Shown here: positions 47,719-60,000 of the stretch, piece after piece | Numbering within the stretch: the first letter of the stretch is position 1 | Layout of the letters: each line of letters begins with the position of its first letter | Source: Cannabis sativa | Taxonomy: Eukaryota; Streptophyta; Magnoliopsida; Rosales; Cannabaceae | NCBI RefSeq assembly: GCF_029168945.1 | Contig: NC_083602.1 | Coordinates: 75,350,600-75,414,599 of the forward strand | Length of the DNA stretch: 64,000 bases | Direction of reading: 5' to 3' | Notes under the pieces: model-generated | The model's input: the letters and a program-made list of their open reading frames with translations, nothing else | Told to the model about the DNA's origin: nothing | Databases searched by the model: none | Made by a program: the position numbers and the translations under genes

Positions 47719-50700
47719 GGTAATGATTTACTTTCATAAAATATGAATTAAAACGATGATATATGTTGATTTGGATGGTTTCATGTTGATCTGTGTGTTA
47801 TATGATGAATGATTGATGCTTGTGAAATTTTATGAAAAATAATTGAATTTTCGTTTCTGGAATTATTTTAATTGGATAGTTTGGAAAAAATTAAGCAATT
47901 TCCTTTTTTGCAGAACTCAATTTCGATTATATTTGAATTAGTTATGATTTTTTGAAGATTTGAAAAAATCGGGGGTGGTGACACACACTTGTGCGCGCGG
48001 CTGGCTGCTGGCAGCACCCTTTGTGCGCCCAAGCAGCCCCTTGCGCCCAAGGATGTGCACCTGGATGGTGTGCTTTGCATACCGTCCGTACAGCTCAAAA
48101 TTTTTTCGTTTTTCTTCGATTTTTCATGCTATTTCATGGAATTAACTTTTGATTTTTTGTGTAGTTTTGTATTTTGATTTTTACTTTCATATTTCAAATC
48201 TAATTATCAGAAATAAATTAATTTGATTTTTAAAATTAATTTTAGATATTAGTGTAATTTGAATTTGAAAATAGGTAAAAATCTTTTTTGCTTACTTCTT
48301 TTCTTATTTTTAAAATTTGATTATTTTATCTTATTTTTAAATCTAAGGTCAGATATTAAATTCCTTTTATAAAATATTCTATTTTAAGTAATTTGCCCTT
48401 ATTTAGATTTAAAATAAGATTACTATAATCATAGTATTTTAAATAGAAATAAGATATTTTTGTTAACTTTCAAATTTTGCTATTTTTACTTAAATTAAAT
48501 TATAAAATCAGAAAAGGGTATGTATTTATCATTTTATTTTATTGAATATTTAATTTATAAAATAACATGAAATGTAAAAGATGGTTAGCAAATTTGTTTT
48601 TTTAAAATGATATTTAGGTTAGTTGAAACCTAATTTTTCAAAATTGTAGGTTTATTTTTAAATTTTTTTTAAGCGAAAATATTTTTTTTATTTAAATATT
48701 AGTTTAGAAATTTTTTTTATTAATTAATTTAAAATTAAATAAATCCTACATCCAACTATCCAAATTCAACTTGTTGCAGGAGTATGTGTTTTAGATTGTT
48801 TTTAAGTTTTCTAAAACCTATTATTGCTTGATCTAAATTTCCATGGTTAACTTGTTGACAGATCCAATGATCCTGATTTTAACCCATTGTTCAATTGTCA
48901 ATAGGTCAAGTAAATAATTTGTAACAGGTAAATTTTACATTCTTCTTTCATCTGTGTATGACCTAGTAACATGATAGGATCTTTCCAAATCTGTGTACCT
49001 GTGTGAGCCTATATGTTTACTTTATGTTTAGATGCATATAGGTTGTTGCTAAATAAAATGTCACGCCATGATAGATTTTATTTAGGCCCATTTAGTTTTT
49101 GGGCCTATTCAATTAATAACAGTTGTTCATTTTAAGGTTAAATTCCTCTCTTTTGGGCCTTGTGTGAGAGTTGGGGGCCAATAGAAGTGGGTATAGCATA
49201 CTGAACCCAGCTCCCCCTCACATGAACTACCCCAACTGTGAAGGCCCATTTGCCTGATTTGAATAACTGTACTAGGTTAATTAAATTAGTTTAACCTAAT
49301 AAAATTGATTATCAACATAATTAATTTCAAAGTTTTTTTTTAAATTAATTTAAGAAAAACACACTTAGTTTAATGAATTAGTTTCTAGATAAACTATTTT
49401 TATTTTTCTTGTATTTAATTAAATAAGGAATTTTAATTAACTAGATTCTTTCTGAAACTTACTTTAATTATTTCATTAAATATTCCTATTTAAGTTATAA
49501 ATTAGTTATTTCTAACTAATTTTCCTTATTAACTTAAATTTGAATATCTTTTGAATTTAATATTAAGTTGAGGAATTCTAGGAATTGGTTATTGAAGATT
49601 CTTAAGATATTTTTTAAGTTGATTTTAAACTTAAAATGGAATATTCTTAAATTAAGTAGTTACCACTTAATTTTGATATTTAATTAAATTTTATTTGGAA
49701 ACTTTTTAAGTTCGTTATTATAGATTCTTTCTATAACAACTTAAATTAGATATTTTACAAATCTTGAAATGATACTTAGTTAAATTGAGATATTTTCTAG
49801 ATAGTTATCTCTATACTAATTATTATTTCTAATATTAAAATAGGAAAATATCATTGATTGTGAAAATAATTGTTTAATAATTAATTTTGGTACAATTCAA
49901 GTTGAGTATTTTTTCCAAGTGTTAAATTAGAAATTAATAATTAAGCCTTCTCTATACTTAATTTTTTAATTCTTGAATTTAATTAATTTAATTAAACTGG
50001 AAATTAAAATATCTAAGTTGATTTTCATCATGATACTTAAATATTGTTATTTTCATGACATTTAATTAAATAGAAAATTATTTTAAGTTAGAAATTTTTA
50101 TAAAAACTTAAATTTGAATAATTTTCAAAATATATTTTATCTTATTTTATTAATCTTTTTCCCACAATTTCGAAATTGCATTTCTTACATGCAGAAATTT
50201 CGAATTTTATTTGAAAAATAGATTAAAGTTTTAAATTATTTATTTTAATTTTGGACCAACTTAAATCAATAATTTTTTCATTTAATGATTAATTAAAATA
50301 AATGAACTAAAATATATTATAATTAGAAAATGAATTAATTAGTATATGGAAGCCTAGATAGTTATTTTCTGTTTTGCTTGAAGTATTTTTCTAGTGTATT
50401 TAATTAAATAGAACATTAATATTTAAGTTGATTCTTAATCATGATACTTAAATATTTGAAATTTTTTCTTAAATATTTAATTAAATGGGAAAATTATATT
50501 TTTGTTGAAAATTAATTTTTATTAATTAATTTTGGGACAACATAAAATTAGAATAATTTTTTTTAGGATTTATTTTTATTTTATTTTAAAGCTTTTTTCG
50601 AAAATTGTAGTCTTAAATACTTCAATTTTCAAAATGCAATATATATTTATAGAAAATTAAATTTGAGTTGTAAGTTAATTTAAATTAATTTTGAAACATC

Positions 50701-51908
50701 TTAAATTGAATAATTTTCTAAATATTTATTGGAAATTATTACTAAGATGGAAATAATTCATTTTATTTTCATATCTATCTAAGTATAATTTATAAATATT
50801 AAATTAAAATTTATATTTAGAATTTTTCATTCTAAATTGGAAATTTTAATTAAATAAATATATATTTAAAATAAATATTAGAAGAAAATACAACTCTTTA
50901 AAATAATGAGCTTTTGGTTATAAGGATATTCAATCTCCATTGTTGGTCTTACAATAGTTAACTGTTTTCAATATAACCTCGAGACGCTAGACTTCATAAC
51001 CCTTATGGATGGTTATTCGTTGAACGTATTTAACTCCGTAAGATCTCATTTGATAAGTGTTTTGTAAGTTTTCGTCTCTATTAGACTCTCCCCTACGGTG
51101 ACTACTTAGAGATAAACTTATAAAACATGAAACAATGGTGGAAGCTCATAAATTGAGAATAACTTTGACTCTCGCCTACCGGGACAACATTGGATTCTTA
51201 TTTTGATCGAATTAAAGGTTGCTAGAATGGTTTGCATTTTAGATGAGCTGACAACTCTATTCAATGAATGATACTTTGACTCTCGCCTACCGGGACACTG
51301 TATCAATTTGTTGGAAACCTTAGAAATTATTCAAGATATGCTTGTTTTGTATTTTCACATGTCTTTGTTATTTTCTATATGTTTGATAATTTCTGAATTG
51401 TGTATGAATTTATATTGAACCATGTTATTTTCTGTTATTAAATTGTAGTTTAATTTCGAATCTTCATTGTTGGTCTAACTTGGTGTGTTGTTCTAATGGC
51501 ACAAATCCCTAATAGATTGTCAACCATTAGACAAACATAATAGTGTTAGATCTCGAAAGATAAATATTGTAAATGCAACATCTAGCTGTTCATCAATTGA
51601 TGACACCTTAGACAAGTATTTACAATATGAAACAAGAAGATTGTATAAATAAGATTACTTTGACTTTCGCTAATCGGAGCATCGTTGGATTCTTATTTAA
51701 ATACGAAATTATCTTAATTCCTCTTAGCTTATTCATTTTGAATTAGCTCAATAACATATCATTGGATGAATGGTCTATAAATCATTTCATGTCATTCTAT
51801 TTTTTCTCTTAAGAAATTAAATGACGCATATGATTATATTCCCGAAATTCTATCCCAAAATGATATAATTCCTCAATCTTAACAATCTCCTACTTGTATG
51901 GGCAAATC
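47719..51908 (+). mobile_element. copia-A leader, 4.2 kb, noncoding
   Basis: Long untranslated internal region. A GC-rich island (47990-48095) is followed by about 2.8 kb of extremely AT-rich sequence, then direct repeats with the core CTCGCCTACCGGGACA (51171-51186 and 51282-51297; weaker copies near 51085 and 51657). No ORF longer than about 75 codons. It is cut at 51908 by a minus-strand copia-A insertion. Its left 1.9 kb matches 9441-7533 in reverse, and its last 320 bp match 29631-29330 in reverse. Confidence 0.82.
51162..51297 (+). repeat. 25-bp direct repeat in copia-A leader
   Basis: A 25-bp unit with core TCTCGCCTACCGGGACA is identical at 51162-51186 and 51273-51297. A diverged copy at 51657 is also followed by TTGGATTCTTATTT, as is the first. 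Confidence 0.85.
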
Positions 51909-53800
51909 TGTTGGATATTTATTTTACCAGGATCTTAGATCTACTCACAAGTATGTTGTTTAACACCCTAAATATGAACTTTCTAAAACGATAAAATAAA
52001 CACATATAAAGTTAATAAAACCTTACATTGATGCAACGGAATTAATGTCTCCTTCCACTCAGATCTCTAACCCTTGTATCCTTTCTGTCGCAGAGTATAA
52101 TCAAGATATGAGCCCGAATGTCCTTTTCTTTGAGTTTGATCCTTCACAGTCTTCCAATCTATGATTGAGTTACTGCTTGCTGTGTGTGGGCACTCACTCT
52201 TTCACTAGGGTCAAAATTTAGGAAGAGAATAGAGAAGAGAGGGGTTCGACCAAGGTATAGAAAAAGGGAAGGCTCAGTTTTTCTGAAGAGAGAAATTTCT
52301 GTCAGAAAAGGTTATTGAAAACTTGTGATTTGACTGAGCCATCACTTTCTATTTATAGGCAACTACTAGGTTTAGGTTAGGAATTATTTGGCATTAAAAT
52401 AATGAAAATATCAATTTGAAATTCCACAATAGGTGGCCGGCCATGGTGTATAGAATGGGCCCCACTTGATTTTGTAGTTTTAACAAATTTTATTTCTATT
52501 TTCTCAAAAATGCCAATTTTCCAATTCTAACCATTTAAATGCCAAACTAATTATTTAATAACTAAAATAGATTACTAAATAATATTGTCATTTAATTTAA
52601 TTATTAACTAGACATATAAAGTCCATTAATAAATAAATAAACCTAGAATCTCTTTTCTTTACAATTTCGCCCTGCTTAGTGAAAATTCACAAATTAGACA
52701 TAGTCTAACTTTAGAATTATAATTGATCAATCACGAATCAATTAATGAGTCTTACAAGCAGAATGTTCTCAACTAGAATGGGGATCATGGATCTATATGC
52801 TGAGCTTCCAATAAGTGAACCAAATTCACTAAGTAAATTCCTACTTATTAATTCTTCGTTGAATCCACTCTTAGAACTTAGAATTGCACTCTCAGACTTA
52901 TATAGAGCATATTATATGTTCCACGATATAGATATGCTATCTCATTTAACCATTGTTATAATCTTATTGTGATTTAAAGATCCTCTATATAGATGACTTA
53001 CATCGAGATGGGATAATTTTACAGTTCTCACCCCACAATGTATTTTGCCCCTTAAAACACTTAGCTACCTGTAAATGGTGTTTAGTCATCTAATAATTAG
53101 TCAGTTAAACAAGAGCTCATCCATTTACTTCTATTTGCTAAGCTCGGAGGGAATCATCACTTGACTTCTATACACCTGTAGAAGCTATAGATTCCATATT
53201 TATGTTCAGCACTCCCACTCAATCATACTATCATGTTCCCAAAATATACGTATCACCCTGACCCAAAAGTAGGCTTAACTAATAAATCAAAGAACATGAA
53301 TAATACTCCTGAGTTGAGCCTAAGCATATCAGGATTTAGATTCTTTTAATCTTAAGATCAACTACTGATAGTGACTTTGAAAGATATCTAACAGTAAGTT
53401 TGTAATATCTTAACTTAGTTGCAATATCGGTCCAGTCCAATGTATACTCCATACATTCGAAACTAGTATACTTTACTAATGTCCTGGAAAGAACATAACA
53501 CTTACTCCAAGTGTAAGTACACATCATCGCGGATTATCACATTAGTGTAAATCCAAAACACTGATGAAACAGGGACTTAGTCTTTTGATTCATATGATCA
53601 CAATCACATTCCACTGTGCTGACAATACTGTAATTGTGAATAAACATATGATCTGGATTTAACTGATTTTGTGTGTAAAAGTAATAAACATATTAAACCA
53701 TTAGCATGTAAAATTCATGCAAACATTAATCACTTCAAATTTCTTGTATTGATAACTAATCAGATTGTAAAGAGTTTTATTTAGGGCATAAAACCCAACA
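51909..53800 (-). repeat. copia-A LTR (A5), 1892 bp
   Basis: Minus orientation, TGTTGGATATTT...AAACCCAACA in plus coordinates. It is the 3' LTR of the minus element to its right. It lies directly in the plus-strand leader; the expected target duplication partner of aaatc (51904-51908) is beyond the window. It is closest to the solo LTR at 9924 (ATGCCC sub-type). Confidence 0.92.
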
Positions 53801-55682
53801 AACTTCCACTTGCACTAATATAAAACAAACTGTGCAAATAGTTCAATCTGATGTCTTAATCTTCAGATCAAGTGTAGTATATTTGAATCCACCCAAACTT
53901 CTGGAAACTAGTTCACAAATACACTTATGAAACATCCTTTACTATATGCTTTACTTATCAAGGGATACTGAAATCTTTACTGTTTAAAAGTACATCTGAA
54001 TTAACAGAAGACATATCTCTCATATTTTAAAATATGTAATTGAGATAATACAGTGTAGACTTTTCTTCAGTAATATAACTTTCTTGATATTTTTCGAATT
54101 TACAAAGTTATATTTCTTCTCTGGTAGAGCTTGAATTATTATAGAATAACTCCGCCACCCCCAAAGTAAGCACCATCTCAAGATTTCGAAATGTGATGGT
54201 GAGATACAAGGACAACTGATACACAGTTCCTTAATATCTAACATATAGATCACTTTCATAAATCTTTCTTGAATATATTCTAATGTTCCTTATTTGATTA
54301 CATCTCAGATATCTCCCACTCAATAGCAGATGTCTGGTTAAATAATACTTTTAACCTCTTATTGTTTGGAGAGTTACCGAGTTGTGACTTTTGTATTAGT
54401 CTGAAACTTTAAGTTAAGACTAAGTCATCAACATAGCAAACTAGTATTTGAAGTGAAAAATACATGCCAGAGATTAAGTAATCAAAATTAAGATACCATA
54501 AAATGTTATGAGAATTAAGAATTCTTGGTTCATGTCATTCGAATAGACTGAATTAGAGTTCTTTATCTTATTCTCATAATTCTGATAAGTTATACCTATC
54601 CATGTGTATGGTTAGATTTGCTTATCAGTAGTGTTCTTAAGTACCTATCACAAGTATCAACCTAATGAAGATGGGAATAGAATTTTAAAAATTCTCCCAC
54701 TCAATTAAGGTAGTGTGAAACTTTATCAAAGAACTTTCATAGGTATCAAACTTTTACTACAATAGTAAAACTAAATTGGAACATACAATCAAGATCAAGG
54801 ATTTATATTGATAATAGCTAAGTCATTATATTACTTCCATGTTTAAAGAAAATATGTGTTACATAGGGAATTGTGGAATAGACTCCACCCCTAAATATAT
54901 ACATATAGGGTATTGTGGATAAACTCCACCCCTAAGTATATAGAGATTATGATCCACCCCTAAAGGTTGTAAAGATCATGATTCTCTAAGTGTGATAGAG
55001 TTTATGTGAAGTTGAATACTATCCAGAGTTCATTAGATATAAAAGATCGTTGAACTGCATAGTTTTCTTAACTTTTCTCCACCCCTATCAGATCAAAAGA
55101 TCCTTTTATTAAACAAATTCTTAATAATTGTATTAGAATTAACAATTATTAATAAACATAGAATTAGTTTCTAGTGTTTATTATAACTCTATGAAGAGTT
55201 GTAAATATTATAGAATTTGCATCAATAATAAAACACTTACACATACAAACATATAAATATAATGTGGTAATTATTGATGAAGATAAAATAAATGAAGCTC
55301 AATCTCATAAATTGCAATTGGTTTGAATTCGAAAATTAAAATAAACTTTATTAATAATAAAAAAAATATTGCAACAATATGAGAAAAACAGGGATTAATA
55401 TCTCTAACTAAAATTCGAAATCCAAATTGTCTTTAAACTAAAACAATTAATTCAAAAATAGATAGAAGAGCTTCATCTTCATCTGGACGATTTCACCCTT
55501 GGTCCAGCTTTCCGATCCAACTCATCTGAGTTCAAGTAGCTTGGCCTATAAGAAGAAGAAAACAAATAAACAAAGTTAGTCCAGAATCATAAATCCAAGT
55601 GGATAATAATTCACTAAAACTCTTAAAGTTTATAAATAGAAATACCTTGTTTCTTTGCAAGAAGTTTAGGACACTGGGGTTT
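53801..55682 (-). pseudogene. copia-A internal remnant, minus strand
   Basis: Begins with the polypurine-tract complement (aacttccacttgcac), then decayed RNase H/RT sequence related to 27276-28440 and AT-rich sequence with repeated CTCCACCCCTAA motifs (54885, 54926, 54953). No usable ORF. Protease and integrase are not recognisable. Confidence 0.75.
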
Positions 55683-56168
55683 TCAATGACCTTTCTCATT
55701 ACAGTAGAAATAATTTCCTTTGTGTGTAGCATCACCAGAAGCAGCAGCCTTTTTGTGTTTCATGGCTTTTGCACGCTTCTTGGTGTTCTTCCACTTCTTC
55801 TTCGATTTGGGTTTCGAAGTTGAGGCAACATTTGCTTCAGGTTTTATCGTCCCATTACCATTCCCAGGATTGTGAGGTTTACTCCCTTTCTTCTTGGGTC
55901 CTCCAATCAAATTTTCATAAGTTTGAAGGTCTTTGACTAACTCATGAAAGTCTATTTCCTTCTTATTCATGACATAATTGGATGTGTATGGTAGAAATGC
56001 TGGAGTTAGACTACATGGTCACGCACGTTTTGATGAGGTTCTATCCGTGCATTAATGTACTTCTTAGTCGCGTCAAAGCGTGACTGAAGTGATGCCTTAC
56101 CGAATAGCTCATTTAACTTCGTCATAACTTCAGCAGCCTTTTTCGGTTTTAGAAAACCGAGTTTTGAG
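55683..56168 (-). pseudogene. copia-A gag remnant
   Basis: Minus frames give LGFLKPKKAAEVMTKLNELF, INARIEPHQNVRDHV and then an open stretch (MNKKEIDFHELVKDLQTYENL, a lysine-rich linker with KSKKKWKNTKKRAK) into the first half of a CCHC knuckle (FYCNEKGH), where it stops. This is the usual copia Gag order. The rest of gag is removed by the gypsy-2 insertion at 56178. Confidence 0.8.
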
Positions 56169-56177
56169 GGTGTCAAC

Positions 56178-58540
56178 TGTAAAGACCGCTTAGTTTAATT
56201 TGGAAATTAACAGTTAATCATGTTTAATTATGAAAATTATTTATAGCTAGTAAAATAATTATTTATACTGTTATTATTGAATTCTGAGATGCATTTTATG
56301 TCATTTAGTAGTTTTCATAACTTTGCATTTTCGGTGCCCGGTAACATGGAACTCGGTGTTTGGCTCAGTAGAATCACAACTTAGTATGTTAGTAGATTGG
56401 GACGGTTTATTAGACATTGGGAATGTCGGGATTGGCCGAGAATTTAGAAATTCCCAAAATACCCCTTTAGTGCTTTTTATGCTATTTTAGTGTGAAGGGG
56501 CAAAATGGTCATTTTGCCCCCTTGTTATTTTGTCCTTTAGTGGACTTTATTTGGTTAAATTATTTGATTTTAATTGAAATGTATTGGCTGAAATAGGTTA
56601 TTGCTTAAGTATTTACTTTTATTTCATTTTTCCAAACTTAGAAAAAAATTAGAAAAAATTCTCAAAAATTGGAAAACTCTCTCTCTTTTCCTCTCCCTAT
56701 TCGGCCTCTTGGTGCAGTAAGGAACTTTGGATTTTTCCTTGTGATTTCAACTCTCTTTGTTGTTCAATTCAAGCTAGGTTAGCTTCTAAGCATTTCTTCT
56801 TTAAGTTTGTTGAATTATGATGAAAAAGATGAGTAATGCATGGATGATCTTGATGATGTTGCTGCTGCTAGCTGTTGTTGTTGTTTCTATATTTAAAATG
56901 TTGAATTAAATATGTTTAGATAGGTTGAAATGCATGCTAGTTGTCCTTGCTCTAGTTTGTCAATTTTCTTGTTCAAAAGCTATGGTTTTGCAAATGGAAT
57001 TGTGAGAATTGTTGCTGTGATTGTTGCATGAATTAGGGTTTGTTTTCTGCAGCTTTAGTATGCATGTTTAGGTAGTTTTAATCATGGTTTGATGCTTGTA
57101 GGTGAGCTTTAGCCAAGTTTGAGTTTGAAACTCAAAGCTTGGAGCTCACATGGCACTTTTTGATTCTGTGAATTCTGGGTGATTTTGTTGCTTTAGAATT
57201 GTTATTTGGGTCATTTAAAGCAGGTCTGGATGTTTTGGTATTGTTTGGATTGGATTTGAGCATTGTGTGAATTTTTGAAAAATTCCTGCGAGGAACCGGA
57301 ATTCCGGTTGTGCATCCGGAATTCCGGAGAGGTTTTGAAAATTTCCAAAACCGGAATTCCGGTTGGACAACCGGTCTGCCAGTTGGGTGATTTTCAAAAA
57401 CCCTAGATTTCCTCGTTTTTTATGTTATTTGGGGTATTGCCATGTTTTTATCGATAGGGAAACTTTTAGTTCCTAGTTTAAGTCCCCGGGAAGTGATTTA
57501 GCGTATCACTTATAGTGTTGTGATTTTTATGGTTTAGGAGCTTGTAATCCGCCGCGCAGATAGTTCCAGTGAGGTTGACCAGCACACCTGAATTCGGAGT
57601 TGAGGTAAGATTAGTATAACAGTATGCATATATAGATTACATGTTTAGCGTGCATGTTAGGAAGCCTGTTAGATTACATTAGATATGTATGTTGGCTTCG
57701 AACCATCCGACTGTGTCACATCGGTACAGGCTAGAGTATGACTAGCAGCTGGAGTATGACCAGTTTGACCGAGTATAGGCTGACACTGTATCACATCGGC
57801 ACAGGCTAGAGTATGACTAGCAGCTGGAGTATGACCAGTGTGCCGAGTATAGGCTGATACTTAGGTTGGTGGTTCAGTACTATTTGACGTATCACATCGC
57901 TACAGGCTAGAGTGACTAGCAGCTGGAGTATGACCAGTTCGACCGAGTATAGGCTTATACTGTAACACATCAGTACAGGCTAGAGTATGACTAGCAGCTG
58001 GAGTATGACAAGTTCGACCGAGTATAGGCTGTTACTTGTCAATAGTACCGTCCCTATGAACGTTCAGGACTCAGTATCGTGTTGGACACGGCAGTTAGGG
58101 TTATGGTCAGGGGTATGGGCGTCTGATCATGACTCGGGATTTATATATGATTATTATTATGCTTTTCTTACTGAGTCTGTCGACTCACAGTGCTATGTTT
58201 ATGTGTAGGTAAGGGCAAGGCTAAGGCTGATGGACCGTGAGAGCGAGCCGGTGAAGATTGTACATGTCGGGGCGGTTAGGCCTGGAGCGTACGATCCTCA
58301 GGATAGCAAGGCTATTTTTGTAATTAGTTGCTAGGCGACAAGTATTTTGTATAGACAGTAAACTTTTGTAAAAGGTTTTGTAATCGGGATCCCGAGTATT
58401 TTGTATAAATATTTTACAAGTTTAATTAATAAGCAAAAATTTTAATTAATCACGTTTTCCATAAACCTCGTTGATTAGCAACGAGCTGCACAGTATGTTT
58501 AAAAATCACGTAATACGCCTATGCTAGTTAGGGTGTTACA
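56178..58540 (+). repeat. gypsy-2 5' LTR (2363 bp)
   Basis: TGTAAAGACC to GGGTGTTACA. Contains a fourfold tandem repeat (57711-58033) and, at 58250-58268, a segment complementary to the leader at 58586-58601. Confidence 0.94.
57711..58033 (+). repeat. Fourfold tandem repeat inside gypsy-2 LTR
   Basis: Units begin at about 57711, 57786, 57887 and 57960, each TRTMACACATCRSTACAGGC-like followed by TAGCAGCTGGAGTATGAC and CCGAGTATAGGCT. Unit lengths are about 75, 101, 73 and 74; the second has about 25 extra bases at its end. Confidence 0.88.
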
Positions 58541-58541
58541 A

Positions 58542-58559
58542 TTTGGTATCAGAGCCGCC
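58542..58559 (+). other. gypsy-2 primer-binding site (tRNA-Met)
   Basis: TTTGGTATCAGAGCCGCC one base after the LTR; same as gypsy-1. Confidence 0.93.
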
Positions 58560-58821
58560 AGGTTGTCTTCCGAAGATCGTCACGACATGTACAATCATCA
58601 TTAGCAGTTAGCTCGTTCTACGGTTCAGTAAGCTTTTATTGCTTTAGTAGTTTATTAAATTTTTATGAAATAAGAAAAGCCTAATAGGAAGCATGTTAGT
58701 AGCCTGATAGTAGAATAGAGGCATGTTTTGTTTCTAATTTCCAAATTAAGCGGCATTAGTAAGCTCTCCTTGAACATGACCTGATATGCCAACTCTTGGT
58801 TTCGCAGGCGGTTCCGACTAG

Positions 58822-60000
58822 ATGGATGCCAGGCGTACTACCAGGAGCCAGGGCAATTCAGTAGGGTCGAATCAGGGACAGGGAGCTCAGTTTCCCCCGC
58901 AAGCTAGGGGCCGAGGTAGAGGTCCCAGGGGCAGGGCTCGTGGTCGAGGTGATGAGAACCCGCCACAGGCTGCCCAGGCTGCCCAAGCCGATCAGGGAGC
59001 CCAGAATTGGGAAGTTAGGTTTCCTGAAATGCAAGCCAGAATTGAAGAGCAAGACCTTGAGATACAGAGATTGAGGCAGCAGGGTGCTCCTGCAGTGCCT
59101 GTGCCACAAGTTCCAGTGGCACCCGCCCCTGCTGCTCAGGCCGAATTGGTAGTAGCGGCTAGCAGAATGGAACCTTTGAATGAAAGGTTTCGGAAGCAGG
59201 CACCCCCGGTCTTTCTGGGAGGTCCAGATGTGATGAAGGCGGAACAGTGGCTAACGGTGATCACCAGAATTCTGAATTTTATGGGTGTCACCGGGAATGA
59301 CAGAGTGGTGTGTGCCACCTTCTAGTTCTAGGAAGACGCTCTTGTCTGGTGGGACATGGTGTCTCAGATTCATGATGTCACTACCATGACCTGGGAAAGG
59401 TTCTAGGAACTCTTCAACACCAACCGATTGGCGAGGTTAGCCTCGGGAATAGTGCCAACCGATTTCAGCAAGAAGGAGAAGTACCTAGACGGGTTAAATG
59501 TGCAGATCAAACACGACTTGATGATCACCACTGACGACAAGACCACTTATGCTGAGATGGTGGAGAAGGCACTGCGAGCTGAGGGCGCAGTTGGATGTAT
59601 GTCGAAGTCTGCTAGTACTCCAGCGAGTGGCGGGGCTCCTACCCCTCCTGCATCAGGCTTTAGCAGGGGGAGTAATGGTTCGGCCATGGACCAGAAGAGG
59701 AGAACATCCACTGCATCCGGTGGCTCGAGTCAGAACAAGAGGTTTCGGGGGAACCAGAGTAGAGGTAGTCCTCATAGTGGTGCAGAGACCTGGTTTTCCT
59801 ATCTTGAGTGCCCCAGCTGCAAAAGGCACCATCAGGGTGAATGCAAAGGTCAGGGATGCTTTCACTGTGGCATGCCCAGACACTTCAAGAGGGATTGTCC
59901 CCAGCTCCGATTAGAGGCACTGAAGGCTCCGGCGAGACCCACTCCAGCTAGGGTGTTCGCCATCACTCAGGCTGATGCAGATGCCAGCCCCTCAGTTGTA
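58822..60000 (+). pseudogene. gypsy-2 Gag, with stops and an internal deletion
   Basis: Starts MDARRTTRSQ. R/G-rich N-terminus, Q-rich helix, capsid start, then TAG codons at 59323-59325 and 59329-59331 where gypsy-1 has Gln (FQFQED), and a third at 59404-59406. About 34 codons present in gypsy-1 (from SKYYNEA to TTKFD) are deleted in frame at about 59425. The remainder (59428 on) has the knuckle CFHCGMPRHFKRDC and runs without a break into protease, showing the normal Gag-Pol fusion of the family. Confidence 0.9.

Noticed and set aside
57711..58033. CRISPR-like array
   Set aside because: The whole unit is repeated with no unique spacers, and the DNA is a plant LTR.
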